A stretch of 64,000 bases of DNA from Spirometra erinaceieuropaei (Eukaryota > Platyhelminthes > Cestoda > Diphyllobothriidea > Diphyllobothriidae): assembly GCA_902702965.1 (NCBI GenBank), contig CACRXP010000050.1:878468-942467 (forward strand). The letters run 5' to 3'. Under the pieces are notes generated by a model that did not search any database, was not told where the DNA came from, and saw nothing but the letters and a program-made list of their open reading frames with translations. Made by a program: the position numbers and the translations under genes. This document shows positions 25,165 to 35,300 of the stretch, in pieces; the stretch's first letter is position 1, and each line of letters starts with the position of its first letter.

Positions 25165-25814
25165 NNNNNNNNNNNNNNNNNNNNNNNNNNNNNNNNNNNN
25201 NNNNNNNNNNNNNNNNNNNNNNNNNNNNNNNNNNNNNNNNNNNNNNNNNNNNNNNNNNNNNNNNNNNNNNNNNNNNNNNNNNNNNNNNNNNNNNNNNNNN
25301 NNNNNNNNNNNNNNNNNNNNNNNNNNNNNNNNNNNNNNNNNNNNNNNNNNNNNNNNNNNNNNNNNNNNNNNNNNNNNNNNNNNNNNNNNNNNNNNNNNNN
25401 NNNNNNNNNNNNNNNNNNNNNNNNNNNNNNNNNNNNNNNNNNNNNNNNNNNNNNNNNNNNNNNNNNNNNNNNNNNNNNNNNNNNNNNNNNNNNNNNNNNN
25501 NNNNNNNNNNNNNNNNNNNNNNNNNNNNNNNNNNNNNNNNNNNNNNNNNNNNNNNNNNNNNNNNNNNNNNNNNNNNNNNNNNNNNNNNNNNNNNNNNNNN
25601 NNNNNNNNNNNNNNNNNNNNNNNNNNNNNNNNNNNNNNNNNNNNNNNNNNNNNNNNNNNNNNNNNNNNNNNNNNNNNNNNNNNNNNNNNNNNNNNNNNNN
25701 NNNNNNNNNNNNNNNNNNNNNNNNNNNNNNNNNNNNNNNNNNNNNNNNNNNNNNNNNNNNNNNNNNNNNNNNNNNNNNNNNNNNNNNNNNNNNNNNNNNN
25801 NNNNNNNNNNNNNN
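25165..25814. other. Assembly gap (650 N)
   Basis: A continuous run of N. Reading frames drawn across it carry no information. Its length may be an estimate. Confidence 0.99.
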
Positions 25815-26544
25815 CGCGCAGGTGTTCACAGCGTGCAAATCAAAAATGCATACATGTTCCCAAGCCGAACCTTCTATCTGTCATTCCCTTTATTTAAGAA
25901 GTGTTGTTTCCTTAAACAAGATAGGTCAACCCTTTTTAAAGAGCATGTAGTTCCATCCCTCAGCATTTTCTTCCTTACTAAAAATAAATGGAATTTGCAG
26001 CAGGCAGAATGCTAATTTGATGGTGTGAGTCTTACGTTGTTAAAACTTTTAAACTGTTAATGAATAGTCGATTATCAGAACACTCATTTTACTCATCCAA
26101 GTCTCCAGCATCGGAAACAGTGGAGGAACAGCGTCAAAAATGAAGCTCTCGTGGTTTCTTGCCTCGCGTCGACCGCGTGTCAAGAATCAGTTTATGACAC
26201 GGAGGCGTGCTGTACTGTTTGCTGAAGCAACCCCTTAAAATGGGAGCGCACGATAGCTCTGTCAGCCCAATAATCGAGAACAATGCCCCCGATGCAGTGA
26301 CCCGTCGGCGCAAGCAGTCGTTCACGTCCTGGACAGAGTCCAGAAGTAAATATTTATGGAAACAGGGGCAATTGGGTGGGCCGCACGCATAATGAGACGA
26401 GGGTTCCTCAGGACCCGCACATGTTACATAAATGTAATGAACCGGCATATCAATCTGTCTTTCGTTTGAGGCAAAAATTAGCTAAATCAGAAATATGGCA
26501 AAGGTGAGATAAAACAGTAGACAAAGGCCCGCCAAAAATCTTAC

Positions 26545-26793
26545 AGGAATCCATCGGCGTAGCCGAGCCGCAATTAGTTTGCGATGATTCTCTGCATTCA
26601 TATTTGAGACTACCCAAGCGACCAGCCTACTTTTTTGCTTGAAATTGGACGGAAGCCATTGTCGATTGTCCTGAAGCTCCATTCGACGCCGTACGTCAGC
26701 ACCAATCAGGCATTCCGGTTGTTTAAAGGCTTCGAAAGTTCCGTAGACAGAGGGTATCGTGGAATTCGGATTGCTCGTTAGAAATATCGAGAA
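26545..26793 (-). CDS. Alpha-1,3-fucosyltransferase (GT10), central exon
   Basis: Minus-strand exon of 249 bases (83 codons, phase 0 at both ends). It starts after an ATCAAG acceptor and ends at a donor CCT|GTAAGA. It reads FSIFLTSNPNSTIPSVYGTF, corresponding to the GT10 block 'FN.TMTYR.DSDIP.PYG', then a linker, then SRLVAWVVSNMNAENHRK and LRRWIP, corresponding to '(K)LVAWVVSNC.....R..Y...L..YI.V'. This is the N-terminal half of the catalytic domain, in the Golgi lumen. It joins in phase to the exon at 28184-28368, giving '...HPDYKSR' then 'FSIFLTSN', just as in the family. NST in this exon is a possible N-glycosylation site. The frame is intact. Confidence 0.85.
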
Positions 26794-28183
26794 CTTGATG
26801 GACAAAAATTTAGCAATATCGTCAGAATAGGAAAACGCCAGCTAGTCGATGTTATTGATATTAGAACCATACAAGCAAGATGCGTCGGAAAGGTTGGGAT
26901 CCTCAAATACTTTATTCATGAATATTTCGTACCTGATAAAAGCAAAGTCGGCAATCTCAGTGTGAGAGTCCAATAAACGTATTCTTGACCGTGTTAAAAA
27001 GAATAGAGTTAAGCAGGGATTGAGGTGACAATTCCTGCTTGCATTTATTAAGTGCTTTTCTCCATTCAGTTCCCCGAGGGGGTAAACTTGGGGCTAGAAT
27101 ATACGGATCAGAAGAGCCAGATGCTCCGACGTATACGCCGGACACAGAGGTCGGTGCATTGGGACTCACTTCATTGAGCATAAGCAGATTGTCCGCCAAC
27201 ATTAGCTCCTACTCCTTATTCTTATGCACTCACTTGAATACGATGATCACTTGAACTTCGTGTTTCCACAGTTTTTTTTGTTTCGCCTTACCAAGGTTGA
27301 CGTAAGAGGTTGTCCGCAACATATTGATAAAGTAATAAAAACTCAATCAGCAAAAGCCAGTGGTTAATAAGGACACCACTCTAAACAGACGCTGGTGACT
27401 GGTGAATTCGCGGATGTCAAGCACTAAAGAAGCGGGTATAATTACAGGTTAGCGATAAGGGCACTCCGAACGTAGGACGATGGTAGCTAACCAACCCCAA
27501 ATCGTCTAGCCACTGCATTTCAGGTCTTACAGTTGCTAGTATGTGTATAGGTTATCACGAACTGCACGCTTGTAGTTAGAATGTAAGCATGTCGACTAAA
27601 AATCGAAGGCGGTAAGCCTAGGTGATTCAACCTACCGAACAGAAATAAGTAGCAACCAGGCATGCACTAATCTCGGGGAATAGCAGCGAGCCAGCAGAAG
27701 GTGCTTAATTTACGGCCGTATACTGAACCATTGGGCTAGATGTCCAAAAAAACTAAACGGCTAGCTCAATAACTAAAGATGGTTGGACACTTGTGGGCAC
27801 CTCTTTAATCGAGATCTCCCGTGCGTGCAAGCACACAAAGGCAGCGGCTTTCCCAACTCCAAAAAGCGTATATTGAACCGCAATAAGGGCATGCATTAAA
27901 CGGAGACATTTGGGTCAACAGAAAACTGACCATAGCTTTTTTGAAACAGTGTTTTAATAAAGCCTAAATGCTCGGAGGCAGTGTTTTATGAGCTTTGGAA
28001 GTACTTCCACCTTGCAGTGGAAATGGCGCAAATGTCTTCAATCTTTACTTTTGGGCAGCGATAACATAAGGAGAAAAAGAAGAAATTTAGAAGAAACCCA
28101 TGAGAGGGGCATGCCGTGTAATACAGATGAACAAGGTACGATAGGGTTTTACAATCAAGACAGTCATGGGACAGAGTACTCAC

Positions 28184-28368
28184 CCGGCTCTTATAGTCTG
28201 GATGAACCTCGTGCATCCTCAGGGGAGATTCCATGCTGTGAAAGGCCCAAATAGCTCGTTTTAGGATCTTGGCCATTGCCGTCGTCGGGTTGCGTGTAAA
28301 AACTGCTGCGGAAGCGTTGTGTGCGCGCCGCAGATTTGTTGTACTCCGGCAGAGAAAGCGGCAGTCTT
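28184..28368 (-). CDS. Alpha-1,3-fucosyltransferase (GT10), early catalytic exon
   Basis: Minus-strand exon ending at a strong donor CCGG|GTGAGT (exon end 28184) and beginning after a pyrimidine-rich tract and AAAAG acceptor near 28369. It reads DCRFLCRSTTNLRRAHNASA, AVFTRNPTT and KRAIWAFHSMESPLRMH. This matches the GT10 order 'C.V.NC.f......ADAV.FH......(R)..QRW.FFS.ESP.H'. The WAFHSMESP block is the key match. It ends in phase 0, as the next exon requires. It begins inside a codon and needs one base from an upstream exon, whereas the proposed first exon ends in phase 0. Either another small exon lies between them or one boundary is misplaced. NAS is a possible N-glycosylation site. Confidence 0.75.
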
Positions 28369-28944
28369 CTTTTGAATCCAATGGGAAATAGAAACGTTGG
28401 TCGATAAATATGAGGGGTGCGGTTTTGGGAACTACTGGCTTTTGGACTTCAGCTGTTTTCTGAAGGAGAACGATGTTTAGAGGGTATATCGAAGGTGCGT
28501 AAATAAGCAGCTCAAAAAGTCACGCCAACTATAACAACAAAAGTCAGGCATCGTCTGGTCGTTACCGGTTAGGATTACCATCCTTGTGAATGAGTTAAGG
28601 CCTCGGCTGAGCATTTTACGATGTTAGACCTACAAAGGTCTCTTCGTTTACTTTCAAAGCAATCTTACTTGCAATTTAACTACTGCTCTCTTGTGCTTTC
28701 TGTCAAGAAGGGTTTGAAGGGAGAACTAAATTCCCCTGTTTATCAACGAAAACTCTGTCCTCATTCGAAAAAGCTCAGTTATTATTTCAAAGAACGTCAT
28801 CGTGTCCGGCGGACTCTTGAACCCAAGGCACGATTTTTTCCAGTCCAATTCATTTCGGTCATTATGCTGTTGTTGCACGAGAAGTCATCTATTTTCACCG
28901 CAGACACTGACGTTTCAGTGCGGCCATTTATCCGGGATATTCTA

Positions 28945-29435
28945 TGACGTCGTCCACCGCGAACGCTGGCCCACCTTCGAGTTAATTTCGGCAGAATTAG
29001 ATAAGTTTGCTCCAGCCAAGTCACATGGACCGGATAAAATTCCGGACGTAACCCTACGTCAACTAGCTGAAGAATTAGCCAGACCACTGTGTACTATCTT
29101 CCGAAAGTCGACTGGAGCTGGTAAACTTTCCGAAACATAGGAGTGGGCAAATGTCGTACCCATCCATAAGGAAGAATCATGGCTATATCCCAACAAATAC
29201 CGGCCAGTCAACCTAACATGTATCAGCTCCAAGCCAATGGATAGAATAATTAAGAAATCAAGTATATCGCTTGATACATTTCGCTGTCAAATGAGCCCAA
29301 TTCAGCATGGTGTCTGCAGAAAGAGGCCTCGCTTTACAAACCTCCTCACATCGGTCGATCGTTAGTCAAACATAGCGGATGAAGGACGCCAAGTTGATGT
29401 TATTTACCCCGACTTCAACAAGAGTTGTATTGGAC
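28945..29435 (+). mobile_element. CR1-like LINE, 5' half of reverse transcriptase, fragment
   Basis: The plus strand encodes the fingers and palm start of a non-LTR reverse transcriptase. Motifs in order: LDKFAPAKSHGPDKIPDV (about 29000-29055), ELARPLCTIFRKS, a stop where family members have W, ANVVPIHKEES, NKYRPVNLTCISSKPMDRII, IQHGVC, then ADEGRQVDVIYPDFNKS (about 29378-29425). The last motif is the catalytic 'DVVYLDFSKAFD' block with A and F changed. Similarity stops there, before GVPQGS and the ADD box. Stops occur at about 29140 and 29360. The fragment is antisense to the fucosyltransferase gene and lies in the intron between its first and second recognised exons. The exact clade is uncertain. 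Confidence 0.8.
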
Positions 29436-29871
29436 AATAAATGGCTTCTTCGATTTTTTCTAGGGAACTGTGTTCTGCGCACGCAGTTCGGTCACCAATT
29501 AAGGTCGGCTGGATGAATCTGTTTGGTTGTAGGTGCGTACAAGTTAAGTGTACAGTTAGCTGCTGCACACACACACACCTTCCTCAGACGCCCGAGAGAT
29601 GACTCTGCGGTCACCGTAACAGCGCTCTATCCGCACTTGTTTCTACTTTCTATGCCTACGATCTCAGCATATTTGCATGAAAGCAGGTGGCTCGAGTTAT
29701 CCGATTTCCAAGGTAGGCAGTAAGTTGGCCCGGGCAAACCGCATCTTGAGGGTGGATTTTGAAAAAACCATGGGGGATCAGGAGGCATAAGCTGTGGGTC
29801 GGTGCCGAGATGTCTACTTGCAATATCTTGAAATGTGAGGGATAAGTAAGTGGATCTCCAGATAGACTCAC

Positions 29872-30201
29872 CGGATCCTGTTGAGCCTGTTCGCGGGTAA
29901 ACAGGGCAGTCTGAGTGAAGACTCGCATGAGAGGATAAAATATGCCGCTGGGGCAGTGTCTTCGGTCTGGCGGCTTGCGCCACTCTTCCTCCTGAGCCTG
30001 CCGCAGGTCTTCCTCGAGGAGAATTTGGTCCAATGCGGGGACAGTGCGACGGAAGCGTTCCTGCACTGGTGAGTTAACCGGACTAGGCGCTGCATGTTGC
30101 ACGAGTTTGGCGAAGAGGACGGCGTAATAGACATAGAAGAGAAGAACGGCAGCATGAAGACTCGTGGACAAAACTTTATGCGGCCCTCCCCCAATGTTCA
30201 T
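29872..30201 (-). CDS. Type II membrane protein exon, probable fucosyltransferase N-terminus
   Basis: Minus-strand open frame beginning at ATG (30199-30201) and ending at a strong donor GATCCG|GTGAGT (exon end 29872), 110 codons. A short basic tail (MNIGGGPHKVLSTSLH) is followed by a hydrophobic segment AAVLLFYVYYAVLFAKLV and a polar, coiled stem rich in E, Q and R (around LDQILLEEDLRQAQEEEW). Short cytosolic tail, single membrane anchor and stem are the layout of Golgi glycosyltransferases. It lies upstream of, and on the same strand as, the GT10 exons, so it is proposed as the gene's first exon. The frame continues past the donor for about 70 codons if not spliced. The link to the downstream exons is inference; phase does not match the next recognised exon directly. 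Confidence 0.5.
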
Positions 30202-30246
30202 TCTGTCCTGCCTATAGGGAAGCGGACGTCCTCTTGCCCCTGAAAA

Positions 30247-30624
30247 TCACAGAAGACTATGCTTACCGGCAACTAGAGATATGCAGTACAGCACGCACAG
30301 AAACCCACCGAACATGGGACAAAATACCTTCAAAAACATGCACATAGAAAATAACGCTACTACTAACCTATATTGCATAGAACAAGTATGGAATGAAATT
30401 CCAAGGTAATTCTCGTCGGTAGAACTTTTCTTCTTCAGTTGTGTATGGATAAATAATAATCTACCATACACGCAACCTACATAGTGTGCAGGTTTCGCGC
30501 AATTTTTGAAGTCTGTACAAATAAAGTCACGTTCACCTGAAGAGTTGCAAAGAAAATTAATTCCTTTGTTCCTCGGTAAGAATATGTTCTTCAAACTCTG
30601 CACTCGAAGAAAGGAGCATCTCAT
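30247..30624 (-). CDS. Hydrophobic open frame upstream of the fucosyltransferase start, doubtful
   Basis: A 125-codon minus-strand frame whose end is strongly hydrophobic (VVALFSMCMFLKVF through GGFLCVLYCISLVAG). It stops 46 bases before the ATG at 30201. A GTAAGC...TTTTCAG pair 27 bases apart (about 30239-30265) would remove the stop and fuse it in frame to the next exon, but a 27-base intron is shorter than is usual even in tapeworms. It has no known family. It may be chance, or an upstream part of the same transcript. Confidence 0.2.
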   Translation of the reverse strand: MRCSFLRVQSLKNIFLPRNKGINFLCNSSGERDFICTDFKNCAKPAHYVGCVYGRLLFIHTQLKKKSSTDENYLGISFHTCSMQYRLVVALFSMCMFLKVFCPMFGGFLCVLYCISLVAGKHSLL

Positions 30625-30863
30625 CTCGAGATCGGTTTACTAATCAAAGTCTTTATTGTAAACTGTTATTATTGTTTTCATTGTTATGCAGATACTTTGG
30701 GATGCGGACCTCTAATGCTCATTAGATTTTGAAATAGCAGTATCACGATATACACATTTCCGGAAGAAACAAACTTGCGCGTATTAAACTACATGGTTAA
30801 AAGTGCGAGCATCTCCAGAGACCCCGTAATTATGCCATTGAAGTTTAAAGACCCATTTCTTCT

Positions 30864-30960
30864 AGGCAGCATACTTGCACAAGTGAGGCAACCGAACCTG
30901 ACGAAGAGGACGGCGTAGCAGACGTAGGAGGACGGGAGCGACAGACAGTGGGAGAGGATT
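30864..30960 (-). pseudogene. Diverged partial copy of the membrane-anchor exon
   Basis: The minus strand reads SSYVCYAVLF where the exon at 29872-30201 reads LFYVYYAVLF. The two share an exact 16-base block (CGAAGAGGACGGCGTA on the plus strand, 30111-30126 and 30902-30917) and a second one (CTAGGCRGC..A..TTGCAC.AG). The copy carries a roughly 15-base insertion and loses the downstream stem. It looks like a tandem duplication of part of exon 1, now decayed, though an alternative first exon cannot be excluded. Confidence 0.5.
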
Positions 30961-30964
30961 TCAC

Positions 30965-32145
30965 AACACCATGAGCTCTCCTCGTCCGTTGGTTCGGATC
31001 GTCGTCAAACGCAAAGACCACCGCGTATGGGGAGCCACGAAACCCATGGTTAATAAAGTAGCTCGAGATACGGCCGCCGCCTTCATAAATCTTAGGAGAC
31101 ACACCTTGAGGTACAAGTCACAATTTAACTCCAATTTTTGGCTACTGACCGGCCTCTTTGCCTGCAACATAGGGCCTTATTCTAACGGCCAGCCAGTCAG
31201 TAACCTGAGCTCTCCCGATTTTTATAAATGTGCTGCTGTAAGCCTTGTGGACACCTCTTAAAACACTAAATGTATTTATGTCTTAAAGTTATGTTTGTGC
31301 ATGTCTAGGCATACATAAACCTTCACTTGGCTTAGTAGTTTGCAAGTCGATGCCCACAGACATGCAGGCATCGGCTTTCCGAGTAGGCAATTTACGAGGG
31401 AAGAAGAAATGTAGCAACAGACGCCCTTCCCTGATGTGTTCATCAGACGAAGACCTAACGGTGAAAGTGGGCGAAGGTTTACAGGGGAGGCAAAGAAAAC
31501 CACGCAACTGTTAGGATTTTTATGATTTAACCTTCCTGGGGGCGATAGATAAAAAGAATTTGAAGACCAACATGTTTCTCTGGTTACTATTCATTGGTTG
31601 GAATTTTCGGCATGTTTGTATGCAAATTACAAGGTATATAAGGTAACGCCGTCACGAAAATAGCACCGAACACCTCATAAGTGCAGACCAAATGGATTTT
31701 CCCTCGATTGCATGATAGGCATTAGGCAAAAGCATCTTGCTCAAGCTTCAATATTTGGAAAGCTCCTGGTGCCTCCGTGGAGACAAGAAAGTTTTCAAAA
31801 ATGCAACGGAATCATGCAAAATACTGCTAAATTTTCACATGTATACTACAAAAGGAGACGTCCTCTAAAGCTTTGGGAGATTAAATTCGGTGTAACAGGT
31901 CAGTCACGGTTGTGTTAACGGACGAGCTTATTAAAGCAGAAACAAGAAACTGAATATTACAATCAAGCAATTTGCCAAATAGTATTCCTTGATATACACT
32001 CTCTCTTAAATGGATGGTTACTAGTTTTATGAACAGTTGAGTGCACAGCACAATGCGTTAATACCCATTCCAACTTTTAGATTTCCATTGCTGTTTGGCG
32101 CTTTCCATTTCCGTGGCCTAAGTCGTATTGCCGAGAAAAATCTTA
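30965..32145. other. Possible 5' flank of the fucosyltransferase gene, nothing recognised
   Basis: No conserved coding or repeat was recognised. If exon 1 is correct, the promoter would be in this stretch or at 30.2-30.9 kb, but no specific core element can be supported. Confidence 0.35.
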
Positions 32146-32149
32146 CATA

Positions 32150-32310
32150 AGTTTGGGCCATTTTTTCCTTCACTTTTAAATCATAAATTGGACTGAACAC
32201 TCGTGTTCGAAAAATTCGGTGGCCATGATGAAATTCGAACCCACGACTACAAGGGCACGACTTAAGTATAGTCAACATTATCCACCTGGGCTACGGGGCC
32301 CGGGCGGGAG
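32150..32310 (-). repeat. tRNA-derived SINE, second type
   Basis: On the minus strand, from about 32305, the sequence reads GCCCCGTAGCCCAGGTGGAT (tRNA 5' half, A box TAGCCCAGGTGG), and 47 bases later CGTGGGTTCGAATTTCATCA (B box GGTTCGAATTTC), followed by a non-tRNA body. A-box to B-box spacing and sequence fit an internal RNA polymerase III promoter of a tRNA-derived SINE. The 3' half does not pair well with the 5' half, so it is not a working tRNA gene. The body extends to about 32150. Confidence 0.7.
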
Positions 32311-32314
32311 CATT

Positions 32315-35300
32315 GACTCGTTCACATTCGGGCCAAGTTGCCCGTCAAATTTACTGCAAGTTATCGAATTCACCATTCTGAGATACTAGGCTGACTGCTC
32401 AAGCAGGTCTTCCTAGGTAGTTAATGCAAAATCCAGGGGATTCAAGCTTTGCCCTTGTTGTTTTGGGTTCTCATCCCACCGAGATCTTTGAGTTTTCAGA
32501 AAAGATGTTCAGTTAAATTGTTTAAAGTAGTTAAAGCATATCACATCAGAAATCAAAAGTAGACAACCGCTTATTGTTAGAATAAAATCGTCTGAGTACT
32601 TGCTTCGCAATTGTTTCCAAAGGGAGGAAAGAATGACTAATACTAACGGCATTCCAATGGACCTGTTCTCACTATTTTGATAGGCTTGAGTGAACATCTT
32701 TTTTTCAAGATAATAGTTGCCAATGTTTTCGGAAACAAAAGTAAGAAGCCTGACCACCAACACTGTCCCAGATAGGAAAGACCACAACTTTGAGGCCTAA
32801 TGTGTCTGAAATCCCATATTTTAAAAACGTGTTCTGGGTTCAGAAATTGGGGGAATTAAGGGCACCCTAGGGGTGATATTCCCATACTCCGCGTATATGT
32901 GCGCTCGGCTTTTCTCAAAAGTTCCAAGACAGTCCCGGATGGTGTGCACATACCAAAGGATAATTGGGTATTTGACTACAAGAACTTACGAACCAAAACT
33001 GAATTGACAACTGCAGCTGTTAGAAACGGTAAATGAGAGGGAAACGGTTAATACAATCTCCGTCGTCAGTGATAGTAGACATTTCCGAAATCGACTACTG
33101 GTCCTTATGCGACCGCTTCAGAGGACATAAGCTAGCTGCTGCAACGTAACTCGGAACGCACGTATTCTGTGCAACATGCAGGCCGGATCGGCGAATGTTA
33201 ACCCGAAAAAAAAAACAAAATAATGGGCATTCTCTAGGCTACGCACAACCTTGGGAGACGTGGGTAATGCATTAGTGTCGACTTTCTGCAGTTGGGCAGT
33301 AAAGTTGCCGTGTGAAACACAGAGTTAGGAAATAAGCAGCACATCGGTGGCCAAAAGTGCACCCGGCATATTAAGAACAAATACCAGAGGGTACAAACCT
33401 TTAATCAGGAAAAAACTGTAAAAAGGCAAAGTGAACCACTGGCAGTGCCTAGCTATTCAGCTTTTTTCTGACGTGATCCAGATGACGGGAAAATCGATCA
33501 AAAATGCACCATATTGATCAAATGTAAACGCATCAGGAATGAAGGTAAGCATATCTACGTGAACTAAGATTGGAAATTACAAATAATGTACTTTAGTGCT
33601 TCCAACATCAAGAAGGCGGGGAGGAATAAAAAGGGTTTTGAAGAGTCTGCAATGCAACTGCATATTCACAACAAAAAATTCCGTCTCTATGAGTAGGGCG
33701 TGACAAAATGTTGCCTGCAGTGGATTGGCGTTTGGTTAAAGTAGTAGAGCACAGGAGATGAGTGCACGTATGGTAGGACATGTATAATCTGATTTACGCA
33801 AGACTCATCGGAATGCTGGCGGGAAAGTGTACACGAGGATAGTAAAGGTGTCGCCAGTGACGATGGACGTGCCAAGTCGCACATCCCATGAGAACAAAAC
33901 CCTCCGATTCGCCACACTGTGACTGAACACTTGCAGCGGACGCCGTCGGTAGCTTCCCGAAAAGGCTGGCCCCTCGGCTTAAACCCTACAAAACAGGGCA
34001 GCAGGCAATTTCACAGAACGTCTCGATGAATCCGACAATGTACTTCACTAGCTAGGAAGCACCTGCCCGCCAAATTACTAGAAAAAACTAACTAAAGCAC
34101 GCTGGTAGCAGTTGACATTTGACCCCGTAGACGAGCAGGACCAGTGGGCTACTTACCGTAGGTGACCTAACACATGAAATGCCGTGGTCGAAATTTGAGT
34201 GTTAGTTGAATTGATTTTAGACTCCAAAAAGCCATTTACTAAAGAGGGGTTCATTTCAACCCTGCTTTGTTAAATAAAAACAGGCTAGATCTGACAAATC
34301 TGACCTTCCTTGATATCCAGGTAATCTTCTATGCTATTAAAGTTCACAGATCAAAGCCTCCCGCTTATATGTTATAAGCGAAGATTGACATAAGCAATAG
34401 AAGAGTGAAACAAGCCCCTTGTGGGAGTTGAAAATTCGATTTCGTATCCATGAAAATCAGTTGAGAGTTGGTACAAGACATTGCATTGCTTACCAGAAAA
34501 GAGAGAAGAATTCGGTCTTTAAAGTTCTGCTTTGTAATTTTTGGGCGTTTCGTATCATAAGACTCAGTAATAAACTTGTCTGGAAGTATTTTGTTTTAGC
34601 ATGCCAAGAAATACTAGGCGCAAACAAATATTGAGTACCCGCAACATGCTGTCGCCTTTCTGTCATGCCGTGCAATAAAGATGTCCAAAGAATTTATACC
34701 AGCAGTCGACTACGAACGTATACGGGAATTAACAGCGTAAGGGTAGTCCAGTGAGTCATCAGCAAGTATTTTCAATACTAGTAAGGTTACTCTGCGGCGA
34801 ATGCTTAAGGATAGGACCGTGCCCAGAAACTAGCAGAGTGAACCAAAACGGTCCACAAGTAGGCAAGACGAGGATTCAATTCCTCGTACGCTAAAAGGTA
34901 CCATTACATGTCCATTGAAACCATTCACAGAAAACACATACCGATGTTCTCTATGAATGTAACTAGGAAGAGGATGCAAAAATTTGAACTTAATCAACAA
35001 CGGGCCATCATCAGGCCGTTTTTAAGTGGGAAATTTATTAGAGAACGCCTTTTATTTGCTAAAAATACATTGACTATCGACCCTCATTCTGGAAGAGAAC
35101 TTACTCCTGCTAAGAGGCTTTATCCGTAGACAAGCCTATGAGGCCGACCAAATGGTTATTTGTGGAAAAAGCTCCTTAAAGAGCATACTGCACTGACGGA
35201 AACCTTCAAGAGCCGTCGGTGGTTAATAGTTTAGATAGCCATCAAATTCGGAGAGCGGTCAGTCTGGCAGTCGATTACGGACACCATCAACAGCAAGGTG

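Larger units (their letters stand above)
22441..26544 (-). other. Fucosyltransferase introns plus assembly gap; one or more exons missing
   Basis: Between the exons at 26545 and 22440 the GT10 fold needs the segment with the conserved Cys-Gly pair and the nucleotide-binding FENS...DY(V/I)TEK motif. It was not found on the minus strand in the readable sequence. The 650 N at 25165-25814 are the obvious place for it. The readable parts hold GC/GT-rich sequence at 23030-23640 with unsupported open frames (for example 23044-23403 plus) and the second copy of an old direct repeat at 24610-25115. Confidence 0.6.

Noticed and set aside
25082..26015. Long open frames of about 230-306 codons
   Set aside because: They exist only because the N run has no stop codons. 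The real sequence at either end shows no coding signal.
29567..29579. CA microsatellite
   Set aside because: Only about six units; too short to report as a feature.
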